Positions 35,058 through 43,835 of a DNA stretch of 64,000 nucleotides are shown here, piece by piece; position 1 is the stretch's first letter; every line of letters begins with the position of its first letter. The position numbers and the translations under genes were made by a program. Source of the DNA: Streptomyces coffeae. Its GTDB lineage: Bacteria; Actinomycetota; Actinomycetes; Streptomycetales; Streptomycetaceae. The notes beneath the pieces are model-generated. The model was not told the DNA's origin, did not search any database, and saw only the letters and a list, made by a program, of their open reading frames with translations. The stretch is from the NCBI RefSeq assembly GCF_016741875.1, contig NZ_JAERRF010000003.1, positions 310,001 to 374,000 on the forward strand, read 5' to 3'.

Positions 35058-36449
35058 ATGACCGCACCGGATGACGCCGCCGCATGGGCGGACCTGCTGC
35101 CCGCCACCCGCCGTGCCCTGCTGCGACGCGTCGCAGTCGGCCAGAGCGAGGGCCGGGCCCCCTCACTCGTGGGCGCCGTGATGCGGGAGGGACGGCTGGT
35201 GTGGTCGGGGGCGCGCAGCGGTGTGGACGGCCTCGCGCCGGACGCCGACACCCAGTACCGCATCGGCTCGCTCACCAAGGTCTTCGTGGCTGTGTTGGTG
35301 ATGCGACTGCGTGACGAGGGGCTGCTCGACCTCGCCGATCCGCTGGCCAAGCATCTGGAGGTGCCGGAGGCGGAGGGCGCGACGGTCGCCCAGCTCCTCG
35401 CCCATACCTCGGGGCTCGCCGCCGAGGCACGCGGCCCCTGGTGGGAGCGGACGCCCGGCACTCTCCGGCCCGAGACGGCGGACCTCTTCGGCGACCGCCC
35501 GCTGGTCCATCCCGCCGGTCGCCGCCACCACTACTCCAACCCCGGTTTCGCGCTGCTCGGCGCGCTCGTCGAGAAGCTGCGCGGCGCGCCCTGGGGCGAG
35601 GTGCTGCGGGACGAGGTGCTGGAGCCGCTGGGCATGGCGCGTACGTCCCTGGAGCCGCGTTCCCCGTACGCCGCGGGATGGGCCGTGCACCCCTGGGCGG
35701 ATGTGCTGCTGCCCGAACCGGCCAAGGACACCGGGCGGATGGCCCCGGCCGGGCAGCTGTGGTCCACCGCCGCGGATCTGGCCCGGTTCGCCGCCTTCCT
35801 CCTCGACGGGGACGACCGGGTGCTCGGCGCCGGGACGCTGGCCGAGATGCGGACGCCCGCCGCCGCGCCCGACAGCCAGGACTGGGACGGCGGTTACGGC
35901 CTCGGGATGCAGCTCGCGCGGCGCGGTGGACGGTTCCTGTACGGCCACATGGGCTCCATGCCCGGCTTCCTGGCCACCCTGTGGGTGAGCGCGGAGGACC
36001 GGCTGGCCGGGATCGCGCTGGCCAACGCCACCGCCGGGCCGGCCGTCAACGCCGTCGCCGACGACCTGGTGCGGATCGTGGCGCGGCACGAGCCGCGGAT
36101 CCCCGCCCCCTGGCGGCCGCTGCCGGAGGCCGATCCGGCGCTGCTGGCGCTCACCGGACCCTGGTACTGGGGCGCCACCCCCTATGTGCTGCGGCTGCGC
36201 GCCGGCCGCGCGCTGGAGCTGTCCCCGGTCGGCGGGAAGGGCCGCGGATCACGCTTCCGCGCCGAACCGGACGGCACCTGGACCGGGCTCGACGGTTACC
36301 ACGCGGGGGAGACCCTGCGTGTGGTGGCGGGCGAGGACGGCGCTCCCGCCCATCTCGACCTCGGTACCTTCGTGTTCACGCGGGAGCCGTACGCCCCGGA
36401 CGGCGCGGTGCCCGGCGGTGTCGACCCGGGTGGCTGGCGCGCCCTCTGA
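35058..36449 (+). CDS. Beta-lactamase-fold serine hydrolase
   Basis: A 463-residue class-C-like serine hydrolase (beta-lactamase/D-Ala carboxypeptidase/esterase superfamily). SLTK near residues 72-75 supplies the nucleophile and general base, and YSN near 160 is the second motif. The third KTG-like motif is replaced by HMGSMPG near 300 (HxG in esterase/D-aminopeptidase types). A C-terminal ~110-residue beta domain (from about 345) is like those of ClbP/EstB relatives. No signal peptide is visible, so it is probably cytoplasmic. The physiological substrate is unknown. Confidence 0.88.
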   Translation: MTAPDDAAAWADLLPATRRALLRRVAVGQSEGRAPSLVGAVMREGRLVWSGARSGVDGLAPDADTQYRIGSLTKVFVAVLVMRLRDEGLLDLADPLAKHLEVPEAEGATVAQLLAHTSGLAAEARGPWWERTPGTLRPETADLFGDRPLVHPAGRRHHYSNPGFALLGALVEKLRGAPWGEVLRDEVLEPLGMARTSLEPRSPYAAGWAVHPWADVLLPEPAKDTGRMAPAGQLWSTAADLARFAAFLLDGDDRVLGAGTLAEMRTPAAAPDSQDWDGGYGLGMQLARRGGRFLYGHMGSMPGFLATLWVSAEDRLAGIALANATAGPAVNAVADDLVRIVARHEPRIPAPWRPLPEADPALLALTGPWYWGATPYVLRLRAGRALELSPVGGKGRGSRFRAEPDGTWTGLDGYHAGETLRVVAGEDGAPAHLDLGTFVFTREPYAPDGAVPGGVDPGGWRAL

Positions 36450-36606
36450 CACCCCTCCGCCCCCCGCAACTCCGTAGCCTGACCCTGCCGGTGGTACGTA
36501 CGGCGGAGGGCTGGGTGGGCCGCGCGCGGCGGCGCAGGCTGGTTCCCGAACGGGGCCGCCTGGCCCGTCTCCCTCTCTCCCGAGCTCCCCTCCAAGGAGA
36601 TCCGCC

Positions 36607-37893
36607 GTGCGCTCCTCTCTGCTCCGGCTCAGTACGTCCCTGCTCGCGCTCTCCGCCGTCGTGGCTGCCTCCGGGGTGGCCACCGCCCGGCCCGGCGGTC
36701 CGGCCGCCGACCGCGAGCGGCCGCGCACCGGCTGGTCGGCCGGATGGGCCGCCCCCGTCCAGCGCCCCAGCGCGGGGTTCGAACCCAACTGGGCCGAGAC
36801 CGGTTTCGCCGACCAGACCGTGCGCCAGGTGGTCCGGGTCACCGGCGGCGGCACCGCGGCCCGCATCAGGCTCTCCAACCGCTACGGCACCGCACCGCTG
36901 CGGATCGCGGGCGCGACCATCGCCCGCACCGCGCACGGCGCCTCCGTCCACCCCGCGACCCTGCGCGGACTCACCTTCGGCCACCGGCGGTCGGTGGAGA
37001 TCCCGGCGGGCGGTGAGACGGCGAGCGACGCGGCGCCGCTGCGACTGGCGCCGTTCGAGTCGGTGACGGTGACGCTGTACTTCCGGCGTCCGACCGGTCC
37101 GGCCACCTTCCACGCGCAGGCGTACGCCGGCAGCTACCGAGCCGATGGCGACCACCGCGGCGACCGCACCGGAGCGGCCTTCACCGAGCGGACCCACTCC
37201 TGGTACCACCTCTCCGACGTCGAGGTCACGGGCGGTGGGCAGGGGGACGGGAAGGCTCGCGACACCGTGGTGGCCTTCGGCGACTCGATCACCGACGGCT
37301 TCGGCTCCGGCAATGACACCGATCAGCGCTGGCCGGATCTGCTGGCCGAACGCCTCGCCGCCGCGGGCACCCCGCGCCCCGTCCTCAACTCCGGTATCGG
37401 CGGCAATCTGCTGCGGCACGACTCGCGCTGGTACGGCGAGCGCGCGGGCGCCCGCTTCCCGCGCGATGTGCTGGACAAGCCGGGAGTACGGTCGGTGATC
37501 ATCCTCGAAGGGCTCAACGACATCGGCTTCAGCGAGGTGGACCTGCCCACCTACCAGCCGAATCCGCAGATCTCGGCCGACGAGGTGATCGCCTCGTACC
37601 GGGAGTTGATCGGGCGGGCCCACGCACGCGGCATCAGAGTCATCGGTGGGACGATCCTGCCGTTCAAGGGCGCCGAGTACCACACCGCGCGCTCCGAGGC
37701 GAAGCGCGCGGCGGTCAACGAGTGGATCCGCACCTCCGGCGCGTTCGACGCGGTCGTGGACTTCGCGGAGGTCATGGCCTCGCCGTCCGATCCGTTGGCG
37801 CTCGACCCGGCGTACGACTCGGGGGACGCCAAGCACCCGAACGCCGCGGGCTACCGGCGGATGGCCGAGGCCGTCGACCTCACCGCGCTCTGA
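36607..37893 (+). CDS. Secreted SGNH/GDSL hydrolase
   Basis: A 428-residue secreted esterase/lipase-like protein. A signal peptide spans about residues 1-33 (MRSSLLRLSTSLLALSAVVA, cleavage after the Ala-rich end). A beta-rich domain is followed by the SGNH hydrolase domain with block I AFGDSITDG near residue 220, GGN in IGGNLL, an N in EGLNDIG and DAKHPNAAGY containing the catalytic Asp-His near 410. Family members act on acylated sugars or wall polymers, here most likely outside the cell. GTG start with AAGGAG. Confidence 0.9.
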   Translation: MRSSLLRLSTSLLALSAVVAASGVATARPGGPAADRERPRTGWSAGWAAPVQRPSAGFEPNWAETGFADQTVRQVVRVTGGGTAARIRLSNRYGTAPLRIAGATIARTAHGASVHPATLRGLTFGHRRSVEIPAGGETASDAAPLRLAPFESVTVTLYFRRPTGPATFHAQAYAGSYRADGDHRGDRTGAAFTERTHSWYHLSDVEVTGGGQGDGKARDTVVAFGDSITDGFGSGNDTDQRWPDLLAERLAAAGTPRPVLNSGIGGNLLRHDSRWYGERAGARFPRDVLDKPGVRSVIILEGLNDIGFSEVDLPTYQPNPQISADEVIASYRELIGRAHARGIRVIGGTILPFKGAEYHTARSEAKRAAVNEWIRTSGAFDAVVDFAEVMASPSDPLALDPAYDSGDAKHPNAAGYRRMAEAVDLTAL

Positions 37894-37927
37894 CTGCTCA
37901 GCAGCCCTTGGCCGGCGGCCCTGCCCC

Positions 37928-38383
37928 TCATACCAGCGGGAGCTTGAAGCCGACGTGGCTGGCCTCGAAGCCGAGCCGCTCGTAGAAGCGGTGGGCGTCG
38001 GTGCGGGTGGCGTCCGAGGTCAGTTGCACCAGGACGCACCCCTCGCGGCGGGACTCCTCGACGGCCCACTCGATCAGCCGGGTGCCGAGCCCGCTGCCGC
38101 GCTCGTCGGCATGGATCCGGACGGCCTCGATGATCGAGCGGGTGGCGCCGCGCCGCGACAGCCCAGGGATCAAGGTCAGTTGGAGGGTGCCGATGGTCCG
38201 GCCGTCCCGGACCGCGACGACCAGCCGCTGTTTCGGGTCCCGGTCCAGCGTCTCGAAGGCGGCGCGGTAGGGCGCGGGGTCGTCGGGGGACTCGCGCCGG
38301 GCGCCGAGCGGATCGTCGGCCAGCATCGCCACGATGTCGGGTATGTCGTCGGCGGTCGCGCGCCGGATCCGGAAGTCGCTCAC
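37928..38383 (-). CDS. GNAT-family N-acetyltransferase
   Basis: A 151-residue GNAT with a complete fold. The acetyl-CoA-binding loop is ERGSGLG near 96-102, and the C-terminal FYERLGFEASH segment is typical of the RimI/PhnO-like subset. GTG start. The substrate is unknown. It is tail-to-tail with the SGNH gene and shares the strand with MarR, with 55 bases between them, too few clues for function. Confidence 0.88.
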   Translation of the reverse strand: MSDFRIRRATADDIPDIVAMLADDPLGARRESPDDPAPYRAAFETLDRDPKQRLVVAVRDGRTIGTLQLTLIPGLSRRGATRSIIEAVRIHADERGSGLGTRLIEWAVEESRREGCVLVQLTSDATRTDAHRFYERLGFEASHVGFKLPLV

Positions 38384-38438
38384 GGCCGTGAGCCTACGGC
38401 CACCGCGCGCGGCGCCCTCCGCCGGATGTCAGCAGCCG

Positions 38439-38939
38439 CTACGCGGGCGCCGGGGGCCACAGCCCTTCGACGGCGGCGACCAAGGGTGCGAGCTCGGGCC
38501 GCCGGGCGGCGTCCTCGAGCGCCTCGCGCAGCGCGGTGTCGTTCGTCGGCCGCGCCTCCTCCAGCAGCTTCAGCCCCTCGGGGCTGACGTTGGTGTAGAT
38601 CCCGCGGCGGTCGGTCGGGCAGATGTAGCGGGAGAGCAGATCGCGGTCCTCCAGCCGGGTCACCAGGCGGGTGGTGGCGCTCTGGCTGAGCGCGACGGAG
38701 TCGGCGACCTGCTTCATCTGGAGATGGCCGCCCTCACCGTCGTGCTGGCCGCTGAGCACGTTGAGCACGGAGAACTCGCGGACGCTCAGCCCGTGCCGGG
38801 CCTGGAGGGCACGCTCGATATGCGCCTCGATGCGGCTGTGCAGGGAGGACAGGGCACACCAGCCCTGGGCGAGGGCCTGTCCGCCGGCCGATGCGGGGGT
38901 GGACGCCGGGGCGGTGGTGCCGTGCGATACGTCCGGCAT
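38439..38939 (-). CDS. MarR-family transcriptional regulator
   Basis: A 166-residue MarR winged-helix regulator. The N-terminal ~25 residues are polar and low complexity, then a dimer helix. The DNA-binding part has QMKQVADSVALSQSATTRLV as recognition helix region and the beta-wing RYICPTDRRGIYTNVSPEG. There is one Cys (ICPTD) in the wing and one at WCAL. ATG 38939 is preceded by GGAGGGG. The upstream palindrome GCAA-N3-TTGC may be its operator. The controlled gene is not evident; the neighbouring membrane gene is on the same strand just upstream. Confidence 0.9.
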   Translation of the reverse strand: MPDVSHGTTAPASTPASAGGQALAQGWCALSSLHSRIEAHIERALQARHGLSVREFSVLNVLSGQHDGEGGHLQMKQVADSVALSQSATTRLVTRLEDRDLLSRYICPTDRRGIYTNVSPEGLKLLEEARPTNDTALREALEDAARRPELAPLVAAVEGLWPPAPA

Positions 38940-39036
38940 GGGACCCCTCCTTCGCTGGCTCGACGGCCCCGATGGGCCGGGGCTCGACCGTGAGCCGGGT
39001 TCCAGGATAGTCCAGCGGCGAAATTGACCGCGTTTG

Positions 39037-39047
39037 CAAATATTGCC
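39037..39047. promoter_or_regulatory. Candidate MarR operator
   Basis: Short palindrome GCAA-ATA-TTGC inside an AT-rich patch about 100 bases upstream of marR. MarR proteins often bind such short inverted repeats, but this is only a candidate. Confidence 0.35.
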
Positions 39048-39076
39048 CCGGATCACCGCCGCACCGACGGACCGTG

Positions 39077-39583
39077 TCATCGGCGCCGGGCGGCGCGCAG
39101 CCGCCGTCCCCGCGCGGTGAGCCCCCACGGCTTCACCACCGAGATCGCGGTGAGGAAGACATAGACGCTCAGACTGACCGCCGGGGCCGCCACCAGGCTC
39201 GCGGCGTCACCCACCTCCCGGCCCGCCGCGACATCGGCCACGGCGTCGTTGATGGTCGGGCGCAGGGCGAAGGCCGTGGCGCCGGTGGTGATCAGCGTCA
39301 GCCAGAGCTTCACGGCGACCCAGCGGTGCCGGACCAGCCCCCAGGGCGTGCCCAGGGACAGGACCACCCCGCTGACCAGGGCCAGCAGACTGATGGGAAT
39401 GAGGAGCCAGTCGCCGATGACGTTCATCGACCGGTACGCCGCTCCGGCGGACTCGGCCGATCCGGCCGTGGCACCGGTGATGCCCAGGGCCAGCAGCCCC
39501 AGGGACAGTCCCAGCCAGCCGACGGAGACGACGACATGGACAACGAGGAGGGCCCGGCGGACGGGGCGTTTGAGCTGCTGCAT
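39077..39583 (-). CDS. Four-helix integral membrane protein
   Basis: A 168-residue protein with four predicted membrane helices: about 12-33, 55-77, 87-105 and 130-150. The opening RRALLVVHVVVSVGWLGLSLG pattern with His and Trp in helix 1 is like DUF2269-type or CopD-like proteins, but I cannot name a function. Arg-rich tail. The start is ATG 39583 (GAGGGG upstream). It lies upstream of marR on the same strand, so the two might be co-regulated. Confidence 0.75.
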   Translation of the reverse strand: MQQLKRPVRRALLVVHVVVSVGWLGLSLGLLALGITGATAGSAESAGAAYRSMNVIGDWLLIPISLLALVSGVVLSLGTPWGLVRHRWVAVKLWLTLITTGATAFALRPTINDAVADVAAGREVGDAASLVAAPAVSLSVYVFLTAISVVKPWGLTARGRRLRAARRR

Positions 39584-39689
39584 GCCCCTCACGGTCGCGC
39601 GGCGCGGCGGTTGGGGCGTCTGACGGCGGGAGTATCCCCGGCTACTTCGGGAGGCGGTCTCGCCGCATATGCCCCTACGCTCGGCTGCC

Positions 39690-40322
39690 ATGACGAGACT
39701 GCATCTGTTCGATCTGGACGGGACGCTGATCCGCGGTTCGGCCGCGGCCATCGAGATCTCCCGTCAGCTCGGCCTGGAGCGGGAGATCGACGAGCTGGAA
39801 CGGGCCTTCGCGGAGCGGCGGCTGAGCACCGCGCAGTTCGCGGAGAAGGCCGTCGCGCTGTGGGCGGAGCTGACGGAGAAGCAGGTGACGGCGGCCTTCG
39901 AGGGGGCGCCGTGGCTGACCGGGATACGCGAGGTGTGGGCGGACATCCGGGCGCGCGGTGAGCGCTGTGCGGTGATCTCGCTCTCGCCGGGCTTCTTCGT
40001 GGAACGGCTGCTGGAGTGGGGTGCGGACGCCACGCACGGTTCGGCCTGGCCGTCGGTGCCGTTCCGGGAGCCGCTGGATCCGGCGGGCATCCTCACACCG
40101 GCCTCGAAGGTGCGCATCGCCGATGAACTGTGCGCGACGTTCGGGTTGACCAGAGCCGACTGTGTGGCCTACGGCGATTCGATGTCGGACGCCGAGCTGT
40201 TCGCCGTAGTTCCGTACTCAGTCGCGGTGAACGCCGACCACCATGTGAGCGATATCGCATCGTGTGCGTATAGCGGACACGATCTTCGGGGTGCTTACGA
40301 ATTGACAGGCAACCGTCGGTAA
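39690..40322 (+). CDS. HAD-IB family phosphatase (phosphoserine-phosphatase-like)
   Basis: A 210-residue HAD hydrolase. Motif I is FDLDGTL (nucleophile Asp near residue 7), motif II is SLSPGF, a lysine lies in TPASKV, and motif III is YGDSMSD. The helical cap placement and the SxSPGF motif fit the HAD-IB group that includes SerB-like phosphatases, and the substrate might be phosphoserine or another small phosphate. In the SerB family motif II is S[S/G]G[F/L], so the match is only partial. ATG 39690 has weak upstream pairing. Confidence 0.85.
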   Translation: MTRLHLFDLDGTLIRGSAAAIEISRQLGLEREIDELERAFAERRLSTAQFAEKAVALWAELTEKQVTAAFEGAPWLTGIREVWADIRARGERCAVISLSPGFFVERLLEWGADATHGSAWPSVPFREPLDPAGILTPASKVRIADELCATFGLTRADCVAYGDSMSDAELFAVVPYSVAVNADHHVSDIASCAYSGHDLRGAYELTGNRR

Positions 40323-40677
40323 CTACGGGTTTTACCAGAGTTGTCGGGTGTAATGGAGGGCCCCCTGTGTGGGGCTTGTGCATTTAACGGCGCCCGGTAG
40401 GGTCGAGTCCGGTTCTGCCCAGGACGCTGTGGCGGGACCGGCCTCAAGCGGCCAGCCCGGCCAACCAGCGTAACGGGAGCGCAGCCCCTGTTTCCTGGAC
40501 TTCGGGCATGTTGCCGGTGCCGAGAACACGCGTGGCAAGCTGCGTGGACAGCGAGTTATGGAGCGGGACGCCAGGATCGATCTCACATGAACCAGCGCGC
40601 CAGAGCGGTGAATTGCGGGCGCTTTCCGTCTGTGAAAGTGCGAAGACCGACAGAAAGATGTTCGAGGCGAGGCAACC
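40323..40677. other. Long leader region of the globin gene
   Basis: 355 bases without a gene. The region is less GC-rich than average near its ends. A TTGACA near 40303 lies in the last codons of the HAD gene, with no clear -10. GAGGCGAGG (40663-40671) serves the ATG at 40678. An imperfect hairpin around GGCCTCAAGCGGCC is near 40440-40453. The length suggests a regulated leader or several promoters. Confidence 0.45.
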
Positions 40678-42276
40678 ATGGACGCTCCGACCACCACGTC
40701 GTCGGCCGGTAACGACGGTTCCGGCGGAAACAGTGGCGAATGGGGCTGGTTCACCCCGAGCAGGAAACCGGCCGAGGACCAGTCCCCTACCCCAGGCCGC
40801 GGCGCTCCGGACCGGGAGGCCGGGGAGCGAGCGCCACGGCGGCCGGTGAACCCGATACGGCCGGTCGGTACGGGAGCCGAACGCCGCCCCCAGGCCCCGC
40901 CGCCGCCTCCCGCGCGGCCCGGCAACTCCGCGGCGCGATCCGCCCCCGCGGCCCCAGCCCCCGCGGCCCCGGCCCACTCCGCCCCACCGGCCGGGACCGT
41001 TCCGCCCGCCGCCCGGCGTGAGGAGCATCAGCGCTCCGACGAGGCGGCCACCTCCGAGAACGTCCGCCCGGCACGCGGAACCCCGGCACCCGGAACCCCG
41101 GCACCCGAATCACCAGCCTCCGGCGCCGCCTTCACCGCACCCGGGAACGCCTCTCCCGACGCGATCCTGGTGCGCCGCACGATGGCCGAGATCGAGCCGG
41201 TGAGCGACAAGGTCACCGCCTACTTCTACGCGCTGCTCTTCGTCCAGCACCCCGAACTGCGGCCGCTGTTCCCCGCCGCCATGGACGCCCAGCGCGACCG
41301 GCTCTTCAAGGCGCTGCTGACCTCCGCCAAGCTCGTCGACGACCCCGATGTGCTCTCCGAGTACCTCGCCGGGCTCGGCCGCGGGCACCGTAAGTACGGC
41401 ACCCAGCCCGAGCACTACCCGGCGGTCGGCGAGTGCCTGATCGGCGCGCTCACCCACTACGCCGTGAATTCCTGGAGCGCGGAGACCGAGGCGGCGTGGG
41501 TGCGCGCCTACACCGCGATCTCCCAGATCATGATCGACGCGGCGGCCGAGGACGAGCGGAAGGCACCGGCGTGGTGGCACGCCGAGGTGGTCGAGCATGA
41601 GCGGCGCACCTCCGACATCGCCGTGGTGACCGTCCGGCCGGACCAGCCGTACCCCTTTCTCGCGGGCCAGTACACCTCGGTGGAGACGCCGTGGTGGCCG
41701 CGGGTGTGGCGGCACTACTCGTTCGCCGCCGCGCCGCGCTCCGACGGACTGCTCTCCTTCCACATCAAGGCGATTCCGGCCGGGTGGGTGTCGTCCGCGC
41801 TGGTGAACCGGGCCCGTCCCGGCGATGTGATCCGGCTCGGCCCGCCCACCGGTTCGATGACGGTGGACCACTCCAGCGACAACGGACTGCTCTGCCTCGG
41901 TGGCGGCACCGGGATCGCGCCGATCAAGGCGATGGTCGAGGACGTCGCCGAGCACGGCCGCCAGCGGACGGTCGAGGTCTTCTACGGCGCACGCAACGAT
42001 CACGATCTCTATGACATCGACACCATGCTGCGGCTGTCGCAGGCACACCCCTGGCTCTCGGTCCGCCCGGTCGTCTCCGACGGACCGACCAACGGACTGA
42101 GCGGCAGACTCCCGGACGCCGTGCGGCAGTACGGCCCGTGGGGCGCGTTCGACGCGTATCTCTCCGGGCCGCCCGGGATGATCCGCAGCGGTGTCGACGC
42201 GTTGCGGGGCGCCGGCATCCCGCCCGACCGGATACGGCACGACTCGCTCGAGGAACTGGTGGCGGCGGGAGGTTAG
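40678..42276 (+). CDS. Globin-reductase (flavohemoprotein-like) with Pro-rich N-terminus
   Basis: A 532-residue fusion. Residues 1-~155 are Pro/Ala/Arg-rich and disordered. A globin domain follows (about 165-300), in which RGHRKYGTQPEHYPAVGE aligns with the family's proximal-His segment (His in GHRKYG). A ferredoxin-reductase-like FAD and NAD(P) domain completes it, with WRHYSFAAAP (flavin), GGGTGIAPIKAM (NAD) and LSGPPGM. Flavohemoproteins detoxify NO by dioxygenation; the extra N-terminal tail is unusual and suggests a partner or tether. The downstream PPOX-fold gene may work with it. Confidence 0.92.
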   Translation: MDAPTTTSSAGNDGSGGNSGEWGWFTPSRKPAEDQSPTPGRGAPDREAGERAPRRPVNPIRPVGTGAERRPQAPPPPPARPGNSAARSAPAAPAPAAPAHSAPPAGTVPPAARREEHQRSDEAATSENVRPARGTPAPGTPAPESPASGAAFTAPGNASPDAILVRRTMAEIEPVSDKVTAYFYALLFVQHPELRPLFPAAMDAQRDRLFKALLTSAKLVDDPDVLSEYLAGLGRGHRKYGTQPEHYPAVGECLIGALTHYAVNSWSAETEAAWVRAYTAISQIMIDAAAEDERKAPAWWHAEVVEHERRTSDIAVVTVRPDQPYPFLAGQYTSVETPWWPRVWRHYSFAAAPRSDGLLSFHIKAIPAGWVSSALVNRARPGDVIRLGPPTGSMTVDHSSDNGLLCLGGGTGIAPIKAMVEDVAEHGRQRTVEVFYGARNDHDLYDIDTMLRLSQAHPWLSVRPVVSDGPTNGLSGRLPDAVRQYGPWGAFDAYLSGPPGMIRSGVDALRGAGIPPDRIRHDSLEELVAAGG

Positions 42277-42339
42277 GAACGGGCCGGAACGACGGCCGGG
42301 AACCCAACAGCCGGATACCAACACCCAGCTACCAACAGC

Positions 42340-42382
42340 ATCAGCGGTCAGGAACCATCAGCGGTCAGGAACCAGCGGTCAG
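42340..42382 (+). repeat. Tandem 17-base repeat between globin and PPOX genes
   Basis: Two perfect copies of ATCAGCGGTCAGGAACC (42340-42356, 42357-42373) and a third partial copy. They follow shorter CCAACA repeats. Confidence 0.8.
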
Positions 42383-42436
42383 CAACTTCCAAGGGTCAGC
42401 ACGATCAATGGCGATCGGGAACGGGGACGAGAGACG

Positions 42437-43270
42437 GTGGACAGCGAGGAGCACCAAGTACGCACCGGACGTCCGGGCAGCGATGGTGAACACCTGCTAC
42501 AGGCGCGTCTGGGCACGGCCGACCGCGCCGACCGCTTCTACGACGAGCAGGTGCTCGACCACCTCAACGTCCGGATGCGGGAGTTCATCGGCAGCCAGGA
42601 GATGTTCTTCCTGGCCACCGCCGACCGGCACGGTGAGTGCGACAGCACCTTCCGGGCCGGGCCGCCCGGGTTCCTGCGGGTGATCGACGAGCACACCGTG
42701 GCCTACCCCGAATACCGGGGGAACGGTGTGCTCGCCAGCCTGGGCAACATCGAGGAGAACCCGCACCTCGGCATCCTCATGATCGACTTTCTCCGGTACC
42801 GGATCGGTCTCCATGTCAACGGCCGGGCCCGGGTGGTGGAGGACGCCGAGATGCGCGCGGCCCACCCCGGCCTTCCGGTCGACCCGGTGCCGGGGCGGCG
42901 GGCGGCGGTGTGGGTCGAGGTGACGGTGGAGGAGGCGTACATCCACTGCGCCAAACACATCCCCCATCTCCAGAAGGTGCCCGCCCAGCGGCGCGGCGGC
43001 GTCCATGACCAGGGCCACGGCCAGGAGCGGGCCTGGGGCACGGACGACGTCAAGCGCAAGGGCGGCGATTTCTTCGGTGCCGCGGCCGAGGCGCGCGAGG
43101 GACGCCGCAGCCCGGCGACCCGGTCGGCCGGGGAGCGGCCGGCGGACGGAACGCCGGAGCCGTCGCGCCCCGAGGCATGGCGCCAGGAGGCCGAGCGGGT
43201 GCTCGCGGAGGCGCGGCAGCGGGCGGCGCACGCGGGCGGTCAGCAGCCCTTCGGCGGCTGGTTCCGCTGA
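42437..43270 (+). CDS. Pyridoxamine 5'-phosphate oxidase (PPOX)-fold protein
   Basis: A 277-residue flavin/heme-binding split-barrel protein. The core around residues 30-190 carries MREFIGSQEMFFLATADRHGECD, the typical opening strand, and GNGVLASLGNIEENPHLGILMIDF, the binding edge. The C-terminal ~90 residues are polar and Arg/Ala-rich. Family members bind FMN, F420 or heme; the exact cofactor is not visible. GTG 42437 is the likely start, though upstream pairing is weak. It follows the globin-reductase gene with 160 bases between, including a short tandem repeat. Confidence 0.82.
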   Translation: MDSEEHQVRTGRPGSDGEHLLQARLGTADRADRFYDEQVLDHLNVRMREFIGSQEMFFLATADRHGECDSTFRAGPPGFLRVIDEHTVAYPEYRGNGVLASLGNIEENPHLGILMIDFLRYRIGLHVNGRARVVEDAEMRAAHPGLPVDPVPGRRAAVWVEVTVEEAYIHCAKHIPHLQKVPAQRRGGVHDQGHGQERAWGTDDVKRKGGDFFGAAAEAREGRRSPATRSAGERPADGTPEPSRPEAWRQEAERVLAEARQRAAHAGGQQPFGGWFR

Positions 43271-43298
43271 GCACGGCCGGGCCGGCGTAGCCGGGGGC

Positions 43299-43802
43299 TC
43301 AGCCGAGGTCGTCGGCGAGCAGCGCGAGCACCCCTTCGATGTTGGCGTCGAGATAGGCGCGCAGCGACGGCGGCACCACCTCGACCGAGGCGATGCCCTC
43401 GCGGGTGAAGGGGAGGCGCACCACCTCGTACTCCCCGCGGGGCTCGTCCACTTCCGGGCCGTGCCGCCGCGACAGGTCCATCGAGGCCAGCCGACAGACG
43501 AAGAAGTGCTGCACCTTCACGCCCTCCGGCCCCTCCTCGCCCTCACCGGGGTACGGGACCGTGTCGACGAAGGCGGGCACCACATCCGTCACCTTCGCGC
43601 CCAGTTCCTCGTCCACCTCGCGGTGCAGGGCGTCGACGACGGTGCTGTCCTCGGGCTCCACCCCGCCGCCGGGAGTGATCCAGTACGGCGCCCGACCGGG
43701 CTTGGTCCGCTTGATCAGAACCATCCGGGGGTCGGTCTCGCCGTCGAGCAGGATGGCACGGGCGGTGCGCTTGACCACGGGTCGTTCGGTCATGCAGGAC
43801 AT
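43299..43802 (-). CDS. NUDIX hydrolase
   Basis: A 167-residue NUDIX pyrophosphohydrolase. The full NUDIX box is present at about residues 45-67: GGGVEPEDSTVVDALHREVD followed by EELGA, giving the Gx5Ex7REUxEExGU pattern. Cleaves nucleoside diphosphate derivatives; the substrate is unknown. The start is ATG 43802 or the in-frame ATG 9 bases later. It is convergent with the PPOX gene and upstream-adjacent to a LysR gene on the same strand. Confidence 0.9.
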   Translation of the reverse strand: MSCMTERPVVKRTARAILLDGETDPRMVLIKRTKPGRAPYWITPGGGVEPEDSTVVDALHREVDEELGAKVTDVVPAFVDTVPYPGEGEEGPEGVKVQHFFVCRLASMDLSRRHGPEVDEPRGEYEVVRLPFTREGIASVEVVPPSLRAYLDANIEGVLALLADDLG

Positions 43803-43835
43803 CTGCCGCAGCCGTCCGCCGATGAAACCAGGTAC

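Noticed and set aside
36376..37836. 486-codon minus-strand frame opposite the SGNH hydrolase
   Set aside because: SGNH motifs and signal peptide are on the plus strand; the minus frame has no motif.
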